Assembly (NCBI GenBank): GCA_002333095.1
Contig: DDBK01000141.1
Span: forward strand, 3,574 to 9,073
DNA length: 5,500 nucleotides
DNA from: Cellvibrionales bacterium UBA2034
GTDB taxonomy: Bacteria; Pseudomonadota; Gammaproteobacteria; Pseudomonadales; UBA7239
Direction: 5' to 3'
Position numbers and translations under genes: made by a program. Positions within the stretch are counted from its first letter, which is position 1; every line of letters starts with the position of its first letter. Shown piece by piece: positions 4,851 through 5,500 of this stretch. The notes under the pieces were generated by a model. That model was not told where the DNA came from. It did no database searches and was given only the letters and a program-made list of their open reading frames with translations.

Positions 4851-5500
4851 ACAACTTCCTGAATTTTATTATCGATCGCAGCCGCACCACGCTGAGTTTA
4901 CTGGTGCTGGTGTTGATCATCGGCATTTATGCATACAGACATATTCCGGTTGAAGTCACCCCGAATATCGCAACCCCTTATATATCTGTAACAGTGATAC
5001 TGGAAGGCGTTTCACCCGAAGACGGCGTTCGACTGCTTATAAAACCTTGCGAAGTGGAATTGCGCAGTATTGACGGCGTCAAGGAAATCACAGGCCGGTC
5101 ACTGGAAAATATGGTCAACGTTGTTATTGAATTTGAAAACAACGTCAACATCGATGCGGCTATGGCTGATGTGCGCGCGGCTGTCGACAGGGCACGTGGC
5201 GAGTTCCCCGATGACGCAAAAGAACCGATCATCAAAGAAATATCGTCCGAGGAATTTCCGGCTATTGTGCTCAGCCTGGTTGGAAATAATGTGCAAGAAC
5301 GGGTTTTATATAACAATGCACAATCCCTGAAACGAAAAATACAAGCAATCCCTAATGTGCTGGAAGCCAAACTGGCCGGCCATCGTGAAGAAGTCCTGGA
5401 AGCAGTCATAGATCGCAACAAACTGGAAACGTATGGCATAAGCGGCGTTGAATTGATCAATGCTGTCCGCACAAACAACCTGCTTGTACCGGCTGGCGTC
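4847..5500 (+). CDS. RND efflux pump inner-membrane transporter (HAE1/AcrB-type), N-terminal part, cut by window edge
   Basis: A frame opens at ATG 4847 and stays open for 218 codons to the window end; the complete family is about 1000-1050 residues. It begins MNNFLNFIIDRSRTTLSLLV. The first membrane helix is at about 13-31 and is followed by the family signature IPVEVTPNIATPYISVTV (33-50, usually IPVE-x-P-x-x), E53-G-V-S-P-E-D59 and VELRSIDGVKEIT (70-82). Residues 83-218 are the start of the periplasmic porter domain, including DVRAAVDRARGEFPDDAKEP and the later DRNKLETYGISGVELINAVR. These pumps use the proton gradient to expel compounds as trimers with an adaptor and an outer-membrane channel. 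The gene overlaps the adaptor gene by four bases, and an AGG lies six bases before the start. One oddity is KPCEVEL (66-72), where relatives usually have a hydrophobic residue or similar before the Glu (KPLE or RPLE). The proton-relay residues in TM4 and TM10 lie beyond the window, so subtype and substrate cannot be judged. Confidence 0.93.
   Translation, partial: MNNFLNFIIDRSRTTLSLLVLVLIIGIYAYRHIPVEVTPNIATPYISVTVILEGVSPEDGVRLLIKPCEVELRSIDGVKEITGRSLENMVNVVIEFENNVNIDAAMADVRAAVDRARGEFPDDAKEPIIKEISSEEFPAIVLSLVGNNVQERVLYNNAQSLKRKIQAIPNVLEAKLAGHREEVLEAVIDRNKLETYGISGVELINAVRTNNLLVPAGV

Noticed and set aside
4978..5478. Minus-strand open frame of 166 codons at the right end.
   Set aside because: It is antisense to the RND pump frame, which has clear family motifs; its Ser/Thr-rich translation is a typical shadow.

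Overview
The window reads as a stretch of ordinary gammaproteobacterial chromosome with roughly balanced base composition. The best taxonomic clue is the minus-strand order of a PBP5-type D-Ala-D-Ala carboxypeptidase followed directly by a DUF493/YbeD protein. This is the conserved dacA(dacC)-ybeD-lipB-lipA neighbourhood of Escherichia and Pseudomonas. I cannot name a genus. A marine or soil relative of Pseudomonas or Cellvibrio would fit, but that is inference. I see no rRNA, tRNA, CRISPR array, insertion sequence or phage gene.

Layout. Positions 1-113 (minus) hold the first 37 codons of the DUF493 gene. Positions 114-1304 (minus) hold the complete dacA-type gene, whose stop codon touches the DUF493 start codon in the same frame. 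An 82-bp divergent gap carries a plausible sigma70 promoter for dacA. Positions 1387-2463 (plus) encode a crotonase-fold protein of the 3-hydroxyisobutyryl-CoA hydrolase type. After a 112-bp gap, 2576-3268 (plus) encodes a stand-alone cyclic-nucleotide-binding-domain protein with no DNA-binding domain. Converging on it is a 73-residue single-pass membrane protein (3286-3507, minus) with a strong ribosome binding site. A 227-bp divergent intergenic region (3508-3734) contains clustered GACGC/GCGTC palindromes and an A/T-rich inverted repeat, both candidate operators. Positions 3735-4850 (plus) encode an RND-type periplasmic adaptor. It overlaps by 4 bp (ATGA) the RND inner-membrane pump gene that starts at 4847 and runs off the end of the window (218 codons visible).

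Functionally the left part is cell-wall maintenance (low-molecular-mass PBP) plus the lipoate-locus accessory protein. The middle has an acyl-CoA enzyme and a putative nucleotide sensor with no evident partner. The right part begins an efflux operon. Nothing here amounts to a clearly new system. The most interesting loose ends are the altered phosphate-binding cassette of the cNMP-domain protein, the uncharacterised small membrane protein divergent from the efflux operon, and the palindrome cluster between them.
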